NCBI GenBank assembly: GCA_963707555.1
Contig: CAVPQM010000025.1
Location: forward strand, 1-64,000
Origin: JAFAFN01 sp963707555
GTDB taxonomy: Bacteria > Actinomycetota > Acidimicrobiia > Acidimicrobiales > Microtrichaceae
Direction: 5' to 3'
Length of the DNA stretch: 64,000 bases
A model generated the notes under the pieces. That model saw nothing but the letters and a program-made list of their open reading frames with translations. It did no database searches and was not told the DNA's origin. The position numbers and the translations under genes are program-made. Positions 16,782 to 24,949 of this stretch are shown in pieces. Every line of letters starts with the position of its first letter. The stretch's first letter is position 1.

Positions 16782-18011
16782 GTGAGAGTTCGTTCGGGAT
16801 TGGTCAACGTGGGGCTCGCCGCCTCGCTCGTGGCGCTGGGTGCCTGTGCCGCTGACGACGAGTCGGCTGACACGTCGGCGGCGAAGGGCGACACGTCGGC
16901 GGAGAACTGCGAGAACGGTCAGGGGGTCAGCGATTCGACCATCAAGATCGGCGTGACCACCCCGCTCAGCGGCCCTGCGGCGACCACCGGCCAGGCCCAC
17001 CTCTCGGGGCAGCAGGCCTACGTCGACAAGGTGAACGCGGACGGCGGCATCCACGGTCGCCAGATCGAGCTCGTCACCCAGGACGACGTCGGCGACCCGC
17101 AGAAGGCGGCCGCGAACGCCCAGTACCTGGTCGAGCGTGAAGGCGTGTTCGCCCTCTGGGGCAACGTCGGTTCCGCCGCGGCCTCGGCGATCCAGCCGAT
17201 CGCCGAGAAGGCCGAGGTCCCGCTGCTCTTCCCGTTCGCCCTCGGTCGCACCCTCACCGAGCCGGCGCAGCCGAACACCTTCTCGATCGCGACGCCTGCG
17301 TACCTGCAGACCCGCATCCTGTCGGACTACCTGGCGAACGAGCCGGAACTGGCCGACAAGAAGGTCGGCCTCATGGTGATCAACTCACCTGACGGCGCCG
17401 AGACCGCGGCCGGCTTCGAGGACGGTGCGTCCGCCGAGAACATCGTGTCGAGCCAGACCTACGAGCCGGGCTCACCGACGTTCAAGGCGCAGCTGCTGTC
17501 GTTCAAGGAAGCCGGCGCCGACTTCGTCTACGCAGGCATCAACGACGCCCAGTTCGCCAAGCTGCTGACCGAGGCCGAGGAGATCGGCCTGAAGGACGTC
17601 ACCTTCTACGGCGCCGTGAGCGTCGTGACGCCCGCGGTCGTCGAGCTGACCTCACCCGAGCTCGCCGAGGGCAGCATGGGTGGCGTGTTCGTGGCACTGC
17701 CCGACGGTGACGCCGAAGGCCTCACCGAGCTCGAGGACGCGCTCGACGGCGAGAAGGTCGGCACGCACGCGGTGCACGCCTGGGCCAGCGGGATGATCCT
17801 GGCCGAGGCCATCGACCGTGCCGGCGAGTGCCTGAACGCCGACACGCTGCGCACCGCGCTCGAGAGCGGCGAGGCGTTCGACACCGGTGGGCTCACCGAC
17901 GACATCACCTTCAGCGCCGATCAGCACCTGGGCAACTCCTCGATGCTGCAGGTCGAGATGGTCGACGGCGTGTGGACGCCGGTCGGCGACTTCCAGCGCT
18001 TCTCGGAGTAG
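16782..18011 (+). CDS. branched-chain-type ABC transporter substrate-binding lipoprotein (LivJ-like), orphan
   Basis: The 409-residue precursor has a short signal and lipobox VALGAC with lipid-attachment Cys22, then the type I periplasmic-binding fold (IKIGVTTPLSGPAATTGQ, NADGGIHGRQIELVTQDDVG, ALWGNVGSAAASAIQPIAEK). The group binds amino acids, aromatic acids or other small carboxylates. No permease or ATPase adjoins it. It resembles the binding protein at 28396 throughout, so it may share the LivHMGF importer at 29.7-33.2 kb. It diverges from the P450 operon and has its own copy of the shared element. Confidence 0.92.
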   Translation: MRVRSGLVNVGLAASLVALGACAADDESADTSAAKGDTSAENCENGQGVSDSTIKIGVTTPLSGPAATTGQAHLSGQQAYVDKVNADGGIHGRQIELVTQDDVGDPQKAAANAQYLVEREGVFALWGNVGSAAASAIQPIAEKAEVPLLFPFALGRTLTEPAQPNTFSIATPAYLQTRILSDYLANEPELADKKVGLMVINSPDGAETAAGFEDGASAENIVSSQTYEPGSPTFKAQLLSFKEAGADFVYAGINDAQFAKLLTEAEEIGLKDVTFYGAVSVVTPAVVELTSPELAEGSMGGVFVALPDGDAEGLTELEDALDGEKVGTHAVHAWASGMILAEAIDRAGECLNADTLRTALESGEAFDTGGLTDDITFSADQHLGNSSMLQVEMVDGVWTPVGDFQRFSE

Positions 18012-18042
18012 CCCGTCGGCTGCACCACGAGCACTGCGACAC

Positions 18043-18071
18043 GAGGGGGTCGGGCCCAGCCCGGCCCCCTC
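18043..18071 (+). terminator. hairpin terminator after the binding-protein gene
   Basis: GAGGGGG-T-CGGGC pairs with GCCCG-G-CCCCCTC around a 3-base loop, 31 bases after the stop codon. Confidence 0.6.
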
Positions 18072-18117
18072 GGTCGCGTCCGGGCCCTCGGTCGCGTCCG
18101 GCCCCTCGGTGTGTCCG
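18067..18117. repeat. three tandem copies of an 18-bp unit
   Basis: CCCTCGGTCGCGTCCGG occurs at 18067 and 18085, and a diverged third copy at 18103. It overlaps the 3' arm of the terminator and lies between convergent genes. It is probably a local slippage duplication. Confidence 0.7.
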
Positions 18118-18124
18118 GTCGCGC

Positions 18125-18814
18125 TCAGCCCGAGCAGGTGGAGTAGTTCAGCCGGGTCGGTTCGCCGTCGAGGCCGACGACCATGATGGCGTGCAGCGAG
18201 GTGCCGTCGACCGACGAGACCGAGTGGACCACACGACGATCGAACAGCGTGCCCTCGGTCGTCGTGGGCGGCAGTCCGAACTCGGCAGACGACTCCCTGA
18301 GCTGCTCCACGTAGCCGGCCATCACCTCGTCGGGATCGCCCGTGACGTCGAGCACGGCAGCGAAACCGCCCTGGCAGACCGGGGTGCGGGTCGGGATCAC
18401 GAGACGTGAGCCCTCGACGAGTCGGGGTGCCCAGTACTGCCACATGTCGGGGTCGTCGGTGGGCACCAGCGCATCACCGGCGGCGAGGTCCGGCGGCGGA
18501 GGGCCGTCGTCGGTGGCCCAGTCGTCCGGCAACGGAGCGATCGGCTCGGCCGGGACCGGATGCCCACCGGACGGTCCGACGACCTCGCCCGCCGGGAGCC
18601 GCTCGAGCGAGATGCTGCCGCGGGCGCCGGGTTCGTGGGCGTGGCGGTAGCCCAGGGTGGTGGACAGCTCGAGCCGCTCGACGAACCCGCGGTCCTCGCT
18701 GTGGGAAGGCTTCGGTGGATGGCGTGGTCCGTGCTCGTCCTGGTCGTCGCCGCGTGCGGTGACCCCGGCGTCGAGCCGGCCGACGGCCCCGGGACCGCCG
18801 ACGACGGGCCGCAC
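18125..18814 (-). CDS. hypothetical protein, probably truncated at its N-terminus
   Basis: The C-terminal part looks coding (WQYWAPRLVEGSRLVIPTRT, two late Cys, YVEQLRESSAEFGLPPTTTE), and codon use is normal from about 18705 leftward. The N-terminal 35 residues implied by GTG 18814 lie antisense to a good lipoprotein start on the plus strand and look non-coding. A secreted-type domain with paired Cys but no signal peptide suggests that the real N-terminus is lost or out of frame. I do not recognise a family. Confidence 0.45.
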   Translation of the reverse strand: MRPVVGGPGAVGRLDAGVTARGDDQDEHGPRHPPKPSHSEDRGFVERLELSTTLGYRHAHEPGARGSISLERLPAGEVVGPSGGHPVPAEPIAPLPDDWATDDGPPPPDLAAGDALVPTDDPDMWQYWAPRLVEGSRLVIPTRTPVCQGGFAAVLDVTGDPDEVMAGYVEQLRESSAEFGLPPTTTEGTLFDRRVVHSVSSVDGTSLHAIMVVGLDGEPTRLNYSTCSG

Positions 18815-18866
18815 CTGTTCCCCGCCGGTACGCCGCTCGGCGACGGATTCGTCGTGCCCGACGTAG
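18719..18866 (+). CDS. short lipoprotein or 5' fragment of a lipoprotein gene
   Basis: ATG 18719 follows GGAAGGCTTCGG and encodes a lipoprotein signal: MAWSVLVLVVAAC, with GDPGVEPADGPG after the Cys and then LFPAGTPLGDGFVVPD. Third positions are strongly GC up to about 18860. In another frame a TAG occurs at 18864 (one extra base would reach it), and a hairpin follows at 18885. It is either a lipoprotein of about 48 residues or the N-terminal fragment of a longer secreted protein. It diverges from, and slightly overlaps, the broken gene at 18125. Confidence 0.35.
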
Positions 18867-18884
18867 CGCCCCCCACAACTGGCC

Positions 18885-18901
18885 AGGGGGAGCGGCCCCC
18901 T
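18885..18901 (+). terminator. small GC hairpin
   Basis: AGGGGG and CCCCCT enclose AGCGG and are followed by TCAG. It sits just ahead of the DUF222 gene start. Confidence 0.4.
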
Positions 18902-18922
18902 TCAGTGTCAGCGCGGCTCGTT

Positions 18923-20299
18923 ATGCTCGAACGTATGTTCGATGCAGCAACGATCCCTGAGGAAAAGGTGGCCGACGATCCTGGCTCACCGCAGGTGTTG
19001 CTGGGCGCGTGTGCCGACGCTGCGGTGCACGCCCTGCAGGTCGCATCGGCGGTGCCGGTCGGCTCGCTTGGACGGCGCCGGCGCTGCGCGGTCATGACGT
19101 TGCAGCTCGAGCGTGCCCGCTCCGTCGGTCGACGCGGCCGAGGCACACGCCTTGGCCGAGTTGGATCGTCGTCGTCACACCGACATCCGGTTGGGTGCGA
19201 CGACGTCGAAGTGGCTCGCCCAGCACGCGAACCTGCCGGCGGGGGTCGCTCGTGCGCGGTTGTCGCTCGCCAATCGACTGGCCACTGATCTCGCTGTGGT
19301 CGACGAGGCGTTGGTCGACGGGCGCATCGGTGTCGATCACGCCCGGGTGTTCGCCGGGGCGGTGAACGAACGCAACCTCGACGCGATGTCCGAGCTCATC
19401 CCGGATCTGGTCGACGCGGCCTCGGCGATGGTGTTCGACCGATGGAAGGACCACGTCCGCGCGTTGGGCGAGACTGGCCGACATGGACGGCCCGCACGAC
19501 CCCGACGCCGACCTGCTCAAGAACCGGCTCACCCTCTCGGAGTCCGACCGGTTCGGATTGGTGCGGGGCGAGTTCACCGCGGATCGGTTCATCACGATCC
19601 ACGACACCCTGCAGTCGATCGCGGACGAACTGTTCGAGCAGTACACCCGGGACCACAACGTCTCGGGCGGTGAGCTGCCCGTCCCGCCGAGGTCGACGTT
19701 GCTCGCGTTGGCGCTCGAGGAGATGGCCCGACGCGCGCTCGCCACCGACCCCGCCACGTCCACGAAGCCCAAGGTCGAGGCGCACCTCGCCATCCACGCC
19801 GGCGCAGCGGGCCCCGACATCACCGCAGGCGCCGACCTCGTGCTGCCCGAGCACCTCGAGGTGTGGGGCATCCATCACCGGCTGCTCGGCCCGCTCCCCG
19901 CGGGCATGCTCGAACACCTGCTGTGCGACGCGACGTTCCACACGACGCTGCTCGACTCCATGGGCGTACCGCTCGACCACGGCCGAGACGACGCGCCTCG
20001 CCAGCGACGCACAACGCGACGCGCTCGACACACGAGACGGCGGCTGCACCTTCCCGGGCTGCGACGCCCACGACGGATGGCTCGACGCCCACCACATCAA
20101 ACACTGGAAGAAGCACCGCGGACGCTCCGACCTGGTCAACTTCGGGCTGCTCTGCCGACGCCATCACCGCGTCGCACACCGCAAGGGCTGGACCCTCGAG
20201 CTCACCCACGACGGCTGGACCATCTGGACCACACCGGAGGGCTACCGGTTCTGGGGCCAACGCCACCACCGCCAACGAGCCGGACCCGTCCCGCCATGA
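18923..20299 (+). CDS. DUF222/HNH endonuclease-domain protein (13E12-like), three frame breaks
   Basis: Four overlapping frames together encode a DUF222 region (KWLAQHANLPAGVARARLSL, ALVDGRIGVDHARVFAGAVN, EVWGIHHRLLGPLPAGMLEH) and a C-terminal HNH nuclease (GGCTFPGCDAHDGWLDAHHI, then LLCRRHHRVAH). The HNH Cys pairs, the His-His pair and the final His are present. One extra base each near 19100, 19475 and 19990 restores about 455 residues, close to the family length. Proteins of this type are multicopy, mobile-like genes in actinobacteria (REP13E12 of mycobacteria). The neighbourhood has broken genes, so true decay is possible here, although the breaks resemble the other single-base insertions in the window. 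The start is ATG 18923 or 18935. Confidence 0.75.
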
Positions 20300-20417
20300 A
20301 AGGGCCCGCCATGAGGTGCGGTCAGTAGTGGTGTTGCGGTCAGTGGGAGTGCGACGTGTACCGACGCAGCGCGGGCGCGCACGCCGTGCCGGCGCGCGGC
20401 TGGGCGTCAGCCGCTGA

Positions 20418-21272
20418 CTACCAGAGGTCGCGGAACTGCGACCACGCGCCGCCTTCGGCGCTGGCGCCGCCGTCGGCGACGAGCACCTGGCCGGTGATGA
20501 ACGAGCCGGCAGGTGAGGCGAGGAACGCGACCAGCTCGGCGACGTCGGCGGGGGTGCCGAGGCGACCCGCCGGGGTGCCGTCGATCATCGCCCGACGCGC
20601 GGGGGAGTCACCGCCGGCCTCGCCGTCGCGGAAGTACAGGTCGAGGGAGTCGGTGTCGATCGCGCCGGGCACGACGACGTTCGCCGTCGCACCCTTCGGG
20701 GCGAGCTCGACCGCGACGCTGCGGGTCAGCGCCTCGAGCGCCGCCTTGGCCGCGCCGAGCAGACCGTGGCCCGACTGCGCGAAGCGGGCATCGAGTCCAC
20801 CGATGGCGACGATGCGTCCACCCGGTCCCGGGACGAGCTCGGCGAGCCCACGAGCGAGCTGCACGTAGCTCGCCACCACGGTGGTCATGGTGCGGTCGAC
20901 GTGGCGGGGCTCCAGGCTCAGCACGGGTGCGAACTTCGTCGCGGCGGCCGAGGTGACGAGCGTGTCGAGGCGCCCGAACTCCTCGCGCACCGCGAGCAGC
21001 AGCTCGGCGATCTGCTCGGTCGACGCCAGGTCGGCGGGGAACACCAGGGTGCGTCGACCGCGACGCTCGAGGCCGGCGGCGACCTCGAGCGCGGCGTGGC
21101 GGTCGCTGCGGTAGTGCACCACGCAGTCGTGGTCGTCGCCGAGTCGTTCGAGGACCGCTCGCCCGATGCCCCGGCTGGAGCCGGTGACGAGCGCGACCCG
21201 GCGGTCGCTCACGGCCTGCGTGTCCCCTGTCGACGTGTCCCCGGTCGACGTGTTCCCGGTCGGCGCGTTCAC
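20418..21272 (-). CDS. FabL-like short-chain dehydrogenase/reductase lacking the catalytic Tyr
   Basis: The body is SDR: VALVTGSSRGIGRAV near the N-terminus, FGRLDTLVTSAAA, and KAALEALTRSVAVELAPKG followed by VPGAIDTDSL. The last parts resemble FabL-type enoyl reductases, where the active Tyr lies seven residues before the Lys. Here that position is His (SGHGLLGAAK), and the classical Tyr four before Lys is Leu. The catalytic Tyr is therefore absent, and the protein may be non-catalytic or use another residue. GTG 21272 (after GAGG) is the chosen start; GTG 21212 is possible. The extra N-terminus holds a small tandem repeat (GNTSTGDTSTGDT). It is the last gene of the 23974-20418 operon. Confidence 0.75.
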   Translation of the reverse strand: MNAPTGNTSTGDTSTGDTQAVSDRRVALVTGSSRGIGRAVLERLGDDHDCVVHYRSDRHAALEVAAGLERRGRRTLVFPADLASTEQIAELLLAVREEFGRLDTLVTSAAATKFAPVLSLEPRHVDRTMTTVVASYVQLARGLAELVPGPGGRIVAIGGLDARFAQSGHGLLGAAKAALEALTRSVAVELAPKGATANVVVPGAIDTDSLDLYFRDGEAGGDSPARRAMIDGTPAGRLGTPADVAELVAFLASPAGSFITGQVLVADGGASAEGGAWSQFRDLW

Positions 21273-21282
21273 GGTGCCGGCC

Positions 21283-22095
21283 TCAGCGTCCGAGCAGTCG
21301 GGCCATGTTGCCGCCGAGCACGGCGGCGGTCTCGTCGTCGTCGAGGCCCAGGGCACGGATCGCTTCGACCTCGGCCGCCGGCGATGCCGTCGGCCAGTCC
21401 GAGCTGAACACGACCCGCTCGACGCCGTGGCGGCGGATCAGGTCCCGGACCGTCGCCGGGTCGAGAGCGGCCAGCGAGGGCGGCCACGCCGTGTCGAGCA
21501 CCACCGGCAGTCCGATGACGCTCTGCTCTGCGTCGTCGAGCATGTGGTAGCCGCCGAAGTGGCAGGCGATGACGTCGAGCTCGGGGAACGCGAGCACGAT
21601 GTCGCGCAGCATCGCGGGGGTGCAGGTGCTGCCGTCACCGCCACCACCGGCACCGACGTGGATGATCGTCGGGAACTCACCCGCGAGCGCGCCGAGCACG
21701 TCGAACAGCTTCGGGTCGTCCAGGCGGAACTTCTGGAACACCGGGTGGAGCTTCACTCCCTCGACCTTGTTGGCCCGCAGGTGCGCCAGGTTCTCCTCGG
21801 GCGACAGCTCCGGGTGGATCGTGCCGAAGGGGATGAAGTGGTCCCGGTCCAGCCCGCCGATGAAGCGGTTCGCCGATTCGACCTGCGCCGGGGTGTTCGC
21901 GACGGCCAGGCAGACCGACAGGTCGATGCCCGCCTCCTGCTTGACCGTCAGCAGACCCGAGACCTTGCCGTCGCCGTACACCTCCATGTCGGGGATGTTG
22001 CCGCCGAGCGCCTTCTCGGCGACCTTGTCGGGCCACACGTGGTTGTGCGCATCGATGATGGGGGTGCGGGTGGTGGGGGAGCCGGTGGTGCTCAC
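21283..22095 (-). CDS. TIM-barrel metal-dependent hydrolase (amidohydrolase 2 family)
   Basis: The 270-residue protein has the metal motif IIDAHNHVWP near residue 12, VKLHPVFQKF, the barrel strands IIHVGAGGGG and VIACHFGGYHM, and the late Asp in VVFSSDWPTASP. It matches the short amidohydrolase 2 type (decarboxylases and lactone or ring hydrolases). GTG 22095 overlaps the stop of the upstream SDR as GTGA, indicating translational coupling. With the SDR and acyl-CoA dehydrogenase upstream it forms a catabolic operon. Confidence 0.85.
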   Translation of the reverse strand: MSTTGSPTTRTPIIDAHNHVWPDKVAEKALGGNIPDMEVYGDGKVSGLLTVKQEAGIDLSVCLAVANTPAQVESANRFIGGLDRDHFIPFGTIHPELSPEENLAHLRANKVEGVKLHPVFQKFRLDDPKLFDVLGALAGEFPTIIHVGAGGGGDGSTCTPAMLRDIVLAFPELDVIACHFGGYHMLDDAEQSVIGLPVVLDTAWPPSLAALDPATVRDLIRRHGVERVVFSSDWPTASPAAEVEAIRALGLDDDETAAVLGGNMARLLGR

Positions 22096-22841
22096 AGCTT
22101 GTTCGCCTCTCCGCCGTCGATGACGTAGGTCGCGCCGGTCACGAAGTTCGACAGCGGCGACGCCAGGTAGCAGGCCAGGGGGCCGATCTCGTCGATGTGG
22201 CCCATGCGTCGCGAGGGGATCTTCTTGAGTCTCGCGGCCAGCATCTCGGGGTCGTCGGTGACCGCGGACTGCGCGTCGGTCTCGAAGGCTCCGGGGGCGA
22301 TCACGTTGACCTGCACGCCCTTCGGCGCCCACTCGGCCGCGACGGCCTCGGTGAAGCGCAGCATCGAGCCCTTCGACGACGAGTACGCCGCCAGGATCGG
22401 CTTGCCGCGCAGGCCAGAGGTCGAGGCGATGTTGATGACCTTGCCGTGACCCTGCTCGATGAAGACCTGCCCGGCGCGCTGCGCGAGGGCGACGGGGCCG
22501 AACAGGTTGACCGCGAAGACCTGCTCCCAGGTCTCGAGCGGCATGTCGACGAACTTGCCCGCCGGGGCGATGCCGGCGTTGTTCACCACGACGTCCAGGC
22601 GACCGAAGCGTTCGATCGCGGTGTCGACCAGCGACACCACGGCGTCACGGTCCGACATGTCGCACCGCACCGCGGCGATCGACTCGGGGCGGCCCGCGGC
22701 GAGCTGCTCCAGAGCGTCGATCGAACGGGCGGCGGCCACGACCTTCATGCCCTCGGCCGCGTAGGCCGTGGCGATGGCCCAGCCGAGCCCACGTGAGGCG
22801 CCGGTGACGATGGCGACGCGTCCATCCAACTGCAGATCCAT
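22092..22841 (-). CDS. short-chain dehydrogenase/reductase
   Basis: A complete classical SDR of 249 residues: VAIVTGASRGLGWAIA, LDVVVNNAGIAPAG, a Ser in INIASTSGLRG, catalytic Tyr and Lys in AAYSSSKGSM, and VIAPGAFETD. It oxidises an alcohol or reduces a ketone with NAD(P). The start ATG 22841 overlaps the acyl-CoA dehydrogenase stop (ATGA), and the downstream hydrolase overlaps its own stop. Confidence 0.9.
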   Translation of the reverse strand: MDLQLDGRVAIVTGASRGLGWAIATAYAAEGMKVVAAARSIDALEQLAAGRPESIAAVRCDMSDRDAVVSLVDTAIERFGRLDVVVNNAGIAPAGKFVDMPLETWEQVFAVNLFGPVALAQRAGQVFIEQGHGKVINIASTSGLRGKPILAAYSSSKGSMLRFTEAVAAEWAPKGVQVNVIAPGAFETDAQSAVTDDPEMLAARLKKIPSRRMGHIDEIGPLACYLASPLSNFVTGATYVIDGGEANKL

Positions 22842-23974
22842 CAGATGACCTCCTCGGACAGGCGGCGCGAGATGCCCAGACGCAGCACCTCGGAGGCGCC
22901 CTCGTAGATGCGCATGGGGCGGGCCTGGCGGTAGCAACGCTCGATGCGGCTGTCACGGATGATGCCCCAACGGCCCATGACCTGGACGCAACGGTCGACG
23001 ATGCGACAGCACGCCTCGGTCGCGGCCAGCTTCGCGAGCGACGAGTGCTCCAGGTGGGCGAGCGGATCGTCCTTGGCCAGCTCGGCGGCGCGGTAGGTCA
23101 GCAGGCGGGTCGACTCCAGGTCGGCCCAGCTGTCGGCGAGCAGGCCGGCGACGGGACCCAACCGGTTGAGCGGACGGCCGAACTGCTCGCGGGTGCGCGC
23201 ATGGCGGGTGGCTTCCTCGAGGGCGGTCTGACCCAGGCCGACCGAGGCGGCGGCGACCGAGATGCGGAACATGGCCAGCGTGGACAGCACCAGGTCGAGG
23301 CCCTTGCCGGGCTCGCCGAGGCGGGCCGAGGAGGGGAGCACGACGTTGTCGAACACCACGTCGCCGAGCACGTGCGGGGCGATGAGCTCCGGCGCGGGTG
23401 AGGTCGAGATGCCAGGGGTGTCGGCGGGGATGAGGACGACCGACAGGCCGGCCTCTTCCTTCACCAGCGTGGTGTAGAAGCCAGCGGCGCCGGCGTTCGA
23501 GATGAACGCCTTGTGGCCGTTGACGACCAGCTCGCCGGAGCGCTCGGTCACCGTCGTGGTGATGCTCTTCAGGTCGGAGCCGGCGACGGGCTCGGTCAGT
23601 GCGAGTCCGGCGAGCACCTCGCCGGTGGCGACACGCGGCAGCCACTCGGCACGCTGCTCGTCGGTGCCGCCGCGGGTGATGGCGAAGCTGCCGATGCCCT
23701 GCAGGGCGAACAGCGAGTCGGCGTGCGAGCACTCTCCCATGAGCGCCTCGCGCACGACGCACACCGCGACCGGGTCGAGCGACAGCTCCTGGCCGCCGTG
23801 CGCGGCGGGGACCATCAGCGACATCAACCCGCTGTCCCGCACCAACTCCACGACGCCGCCGTGCAGCTCGTTGGAGTTGTCGGCCTCGATCGCGATCGGC
23901 GCCAGGCGCTCTGCCAGCGCCGCCGCGTCACGCTGCAGTGCGGCGTAGCGCTCGTCCAGGTTCAAGAAGGTCAT
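22841..23974 (-). CDS. acyl-CoA dehydrogenase
   Basis: The 377-residue flavoprotein has an N-terminal helical domain (LAPIAIEADNSNELHGG), LAGLALTEPVAGSDLKSITT and VNGHKAFISNAGAAGFYTTL for the flavin/substrate domain, and RIYEGASEVLRLGISRRL at the C-terminus, with Glu at the usual base position. I chose ATG 23974 after GGGGGACCGAAC rather than a longer, non-conserved start. It is first in the leftward operon and is controlled by the perfect 7-bp-arm element at 24033. Confidence 0.9.
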   Translation of the reverse strand: MTFLNLDERYAALQRDAAALAERLAPIAIEADNSNELHGGVVELVRDSGLMSLMVPAAHGGQELSLDPVAVCVVREALMGECSHADSLFALQGIGSFAITRGGTDEQRAEWLPRVATGEVLAGLALTEPVAGSDLKSITTTVTERSGELVVNGHKAFISNAGAAGFYTTLVKEEAGLSVVLIPADTPGISTSPAPELIAPHVLGDVVFDNVVLPSSARLGEPGKGLDLVLSTLAMFRISVAAASVGLGQTALEEATRHARTREQFGRPLNRLGPVAGLLADSWADLESTRLLTYRAAELAKDDPLAHLEHSSLAKLAATEACCRIVDRCVQVMGRWGIIRDSRIERCYRQARPMRIYEGASEVLRLGISRRLSEEVI

Positions 23975-24032
23975 GTTCGGTCCCCCGATGCGACCGCAGC
24001 GTCTGCCGGGGCCGCATTCCATAGTGGCGATA

Positions 24033-24057
24033 ATCTATGATAACGATACACATAGAT
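24033..24057 (-). promoter_or_regulatory. operator/promoter before the acyl-CoA dehydrogenase operon (best copy of the shared element)
   Basis: The perfect arms ATCTATG and CATAGAT flank ATAACGATACA. It lies 59 bases from ATG 23974 in otherwise GC-rich DNA. The centre resembles a -10 box on either strand (TATGAT or TATCGT/TATCAT), so a bound dimer would block RNA polymerase. Confidence 0.7.
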
Positions 24058-24148
24058 CGATCGCCGTCCATCGTTGACCGGAACAGCCATCGCCGAACCG
24101 GAGCAGTCCATCGCCGACCCGCTCGGTGGGCGACGGCGACACCTGCGC

Positions 24149-24673
24149 TCAGGGGGTCGAGGTGACCACGACGCCGCCGCTCACGTCCTGGTCCAGGTCG
24201 AGCACGGCGATCAATCGTCCCACAGCCAGGTACTTGGCCACGCAGGCTGCCAGATCGACGATGCCGTCGTCCCCGATGCCGGTGCGCAGCCGGTCGAGCA
24301 GGTCGTCGTCGATCGAGGAGTGGTCGTAGATGAAGCGCTCGGTGAAGTCGAGCGCGGCCCGCTCGAGGTCGTCGTAGCGGGGGTCGGTGCGCCACGACTC
24401 CACCGAGGCGAGCAGGTCGTCGGTTGCGCCGGCGGCCACCCCGTCCGCGCGGCGGTAGGCACGACACCTGGTGCAGTCGTTGAACAGGGCGATGCGGTAG
24501 CGGACCAGCTCGTGCAGGCGTGGCGGCAGCTGGCTGTCGTTCACCGCGTCGTTCCACATCCCGATGGCGTGGGCCATGGAGGGGCGGTGCATGAGCGCTC
24601 GTCGTGCCTCGGGGCCGGCGCTGCCGCGCATCAGTGATCCGGTGGCCTCGTCGCAGAGTTCGACCCGTGGCAT
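24149..24673 (-). CDS. carboxymuconolactone decarboxylase / AhpD-like protein
   Basis: The 174-residue helical protein is of the CMD/AhpD fold. It has LHELVRYRIALFNDCTRCRA with Cys67 and Cys70 (CxxC), then AYRRADG and ERAALDFTERFI. The CxxC can act as a peroxidatic pair in AhpD-like members. Others in catabolic clusters have unknown activity. The start ATG 24673 follows CAGGAGCTGCAG. It diverges from the P450 operon at 24950, and a copy of the shared element lies between them. Confidence 0.85.
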   Translation of the reverse strand: MPRVELCDEATGSLMRGSAGPEARRALMHRPSMAHAIGMWNDAVNDSQLPPRLHELVRYRIALFNDCTRCRAYRRADGVAAGATDDLLASVESWRTDPRYDDLERAALDFTERFIYDHSSIDDDLLDRLRTGIGDDGIVDLAACVAKYLAVGRLIAVLDLDQDVSGGVVVTSTP

Positions 24674-24695
24674 CTGCAGCTCCTGACTCGATGGT

Positions 24696-24719
24696 CGGGC
24701 CGATGCTGTTGTCGGCCCG
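24696..24719 (-). other. hairpin in the leader of the CMD gene
   Basis: The perfect 8-bp arms CGGGCCGA and TCGGCCCG enclose an 8-base loop. It sits between the promoter element at 24724 and the start codon, so it would fold in the CMD mRNA leader. Confidence 0.4.
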
Positions 24720-24723
24720 ATCG

Positions 24724-24748
24724 ATTCATGATAACAATATGCATGGAT
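24724..24748. promoter_or_regulatory. operator/promoter between divergent CMD and P450 operons (shared element)
   Basis: The arms ATTCATG and CATGGAT surround ATAACAATATG, and the symmetry extends by two bases on each side (CG...CG). It lies 51 bases from the CMD start and 202 bases from the P450 start. In the long GC-rich leader 24749-24949 I see nothing else I can name. Confidence 0.65.
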
Positions 24749-24949
24749 CGCTCGGGGGGCCGTGCGACGCCGGTTCGGACAGCCTGTCACGCTCTCCACC
24801 GCACCAGTCGTCGGCATCGTCGTCGGCGAAGGTCCGGGGGGTCGACATCGAACCGACAGCGACCGGGCCCTGGTCGACCTGGTCCCAGGACCACATCTGC
24901 ACCCCACGCCACCGCCGAGGCCCGGCGCGTGCGACAGAAGGAGCGCTAC

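Noticed and set aside
20330..20417. Hairpin-like GC repeats before the end of the FabL-like gene
   Set aside because: Pairing is interrupted and register-dependent; too weak to call as a terminator.
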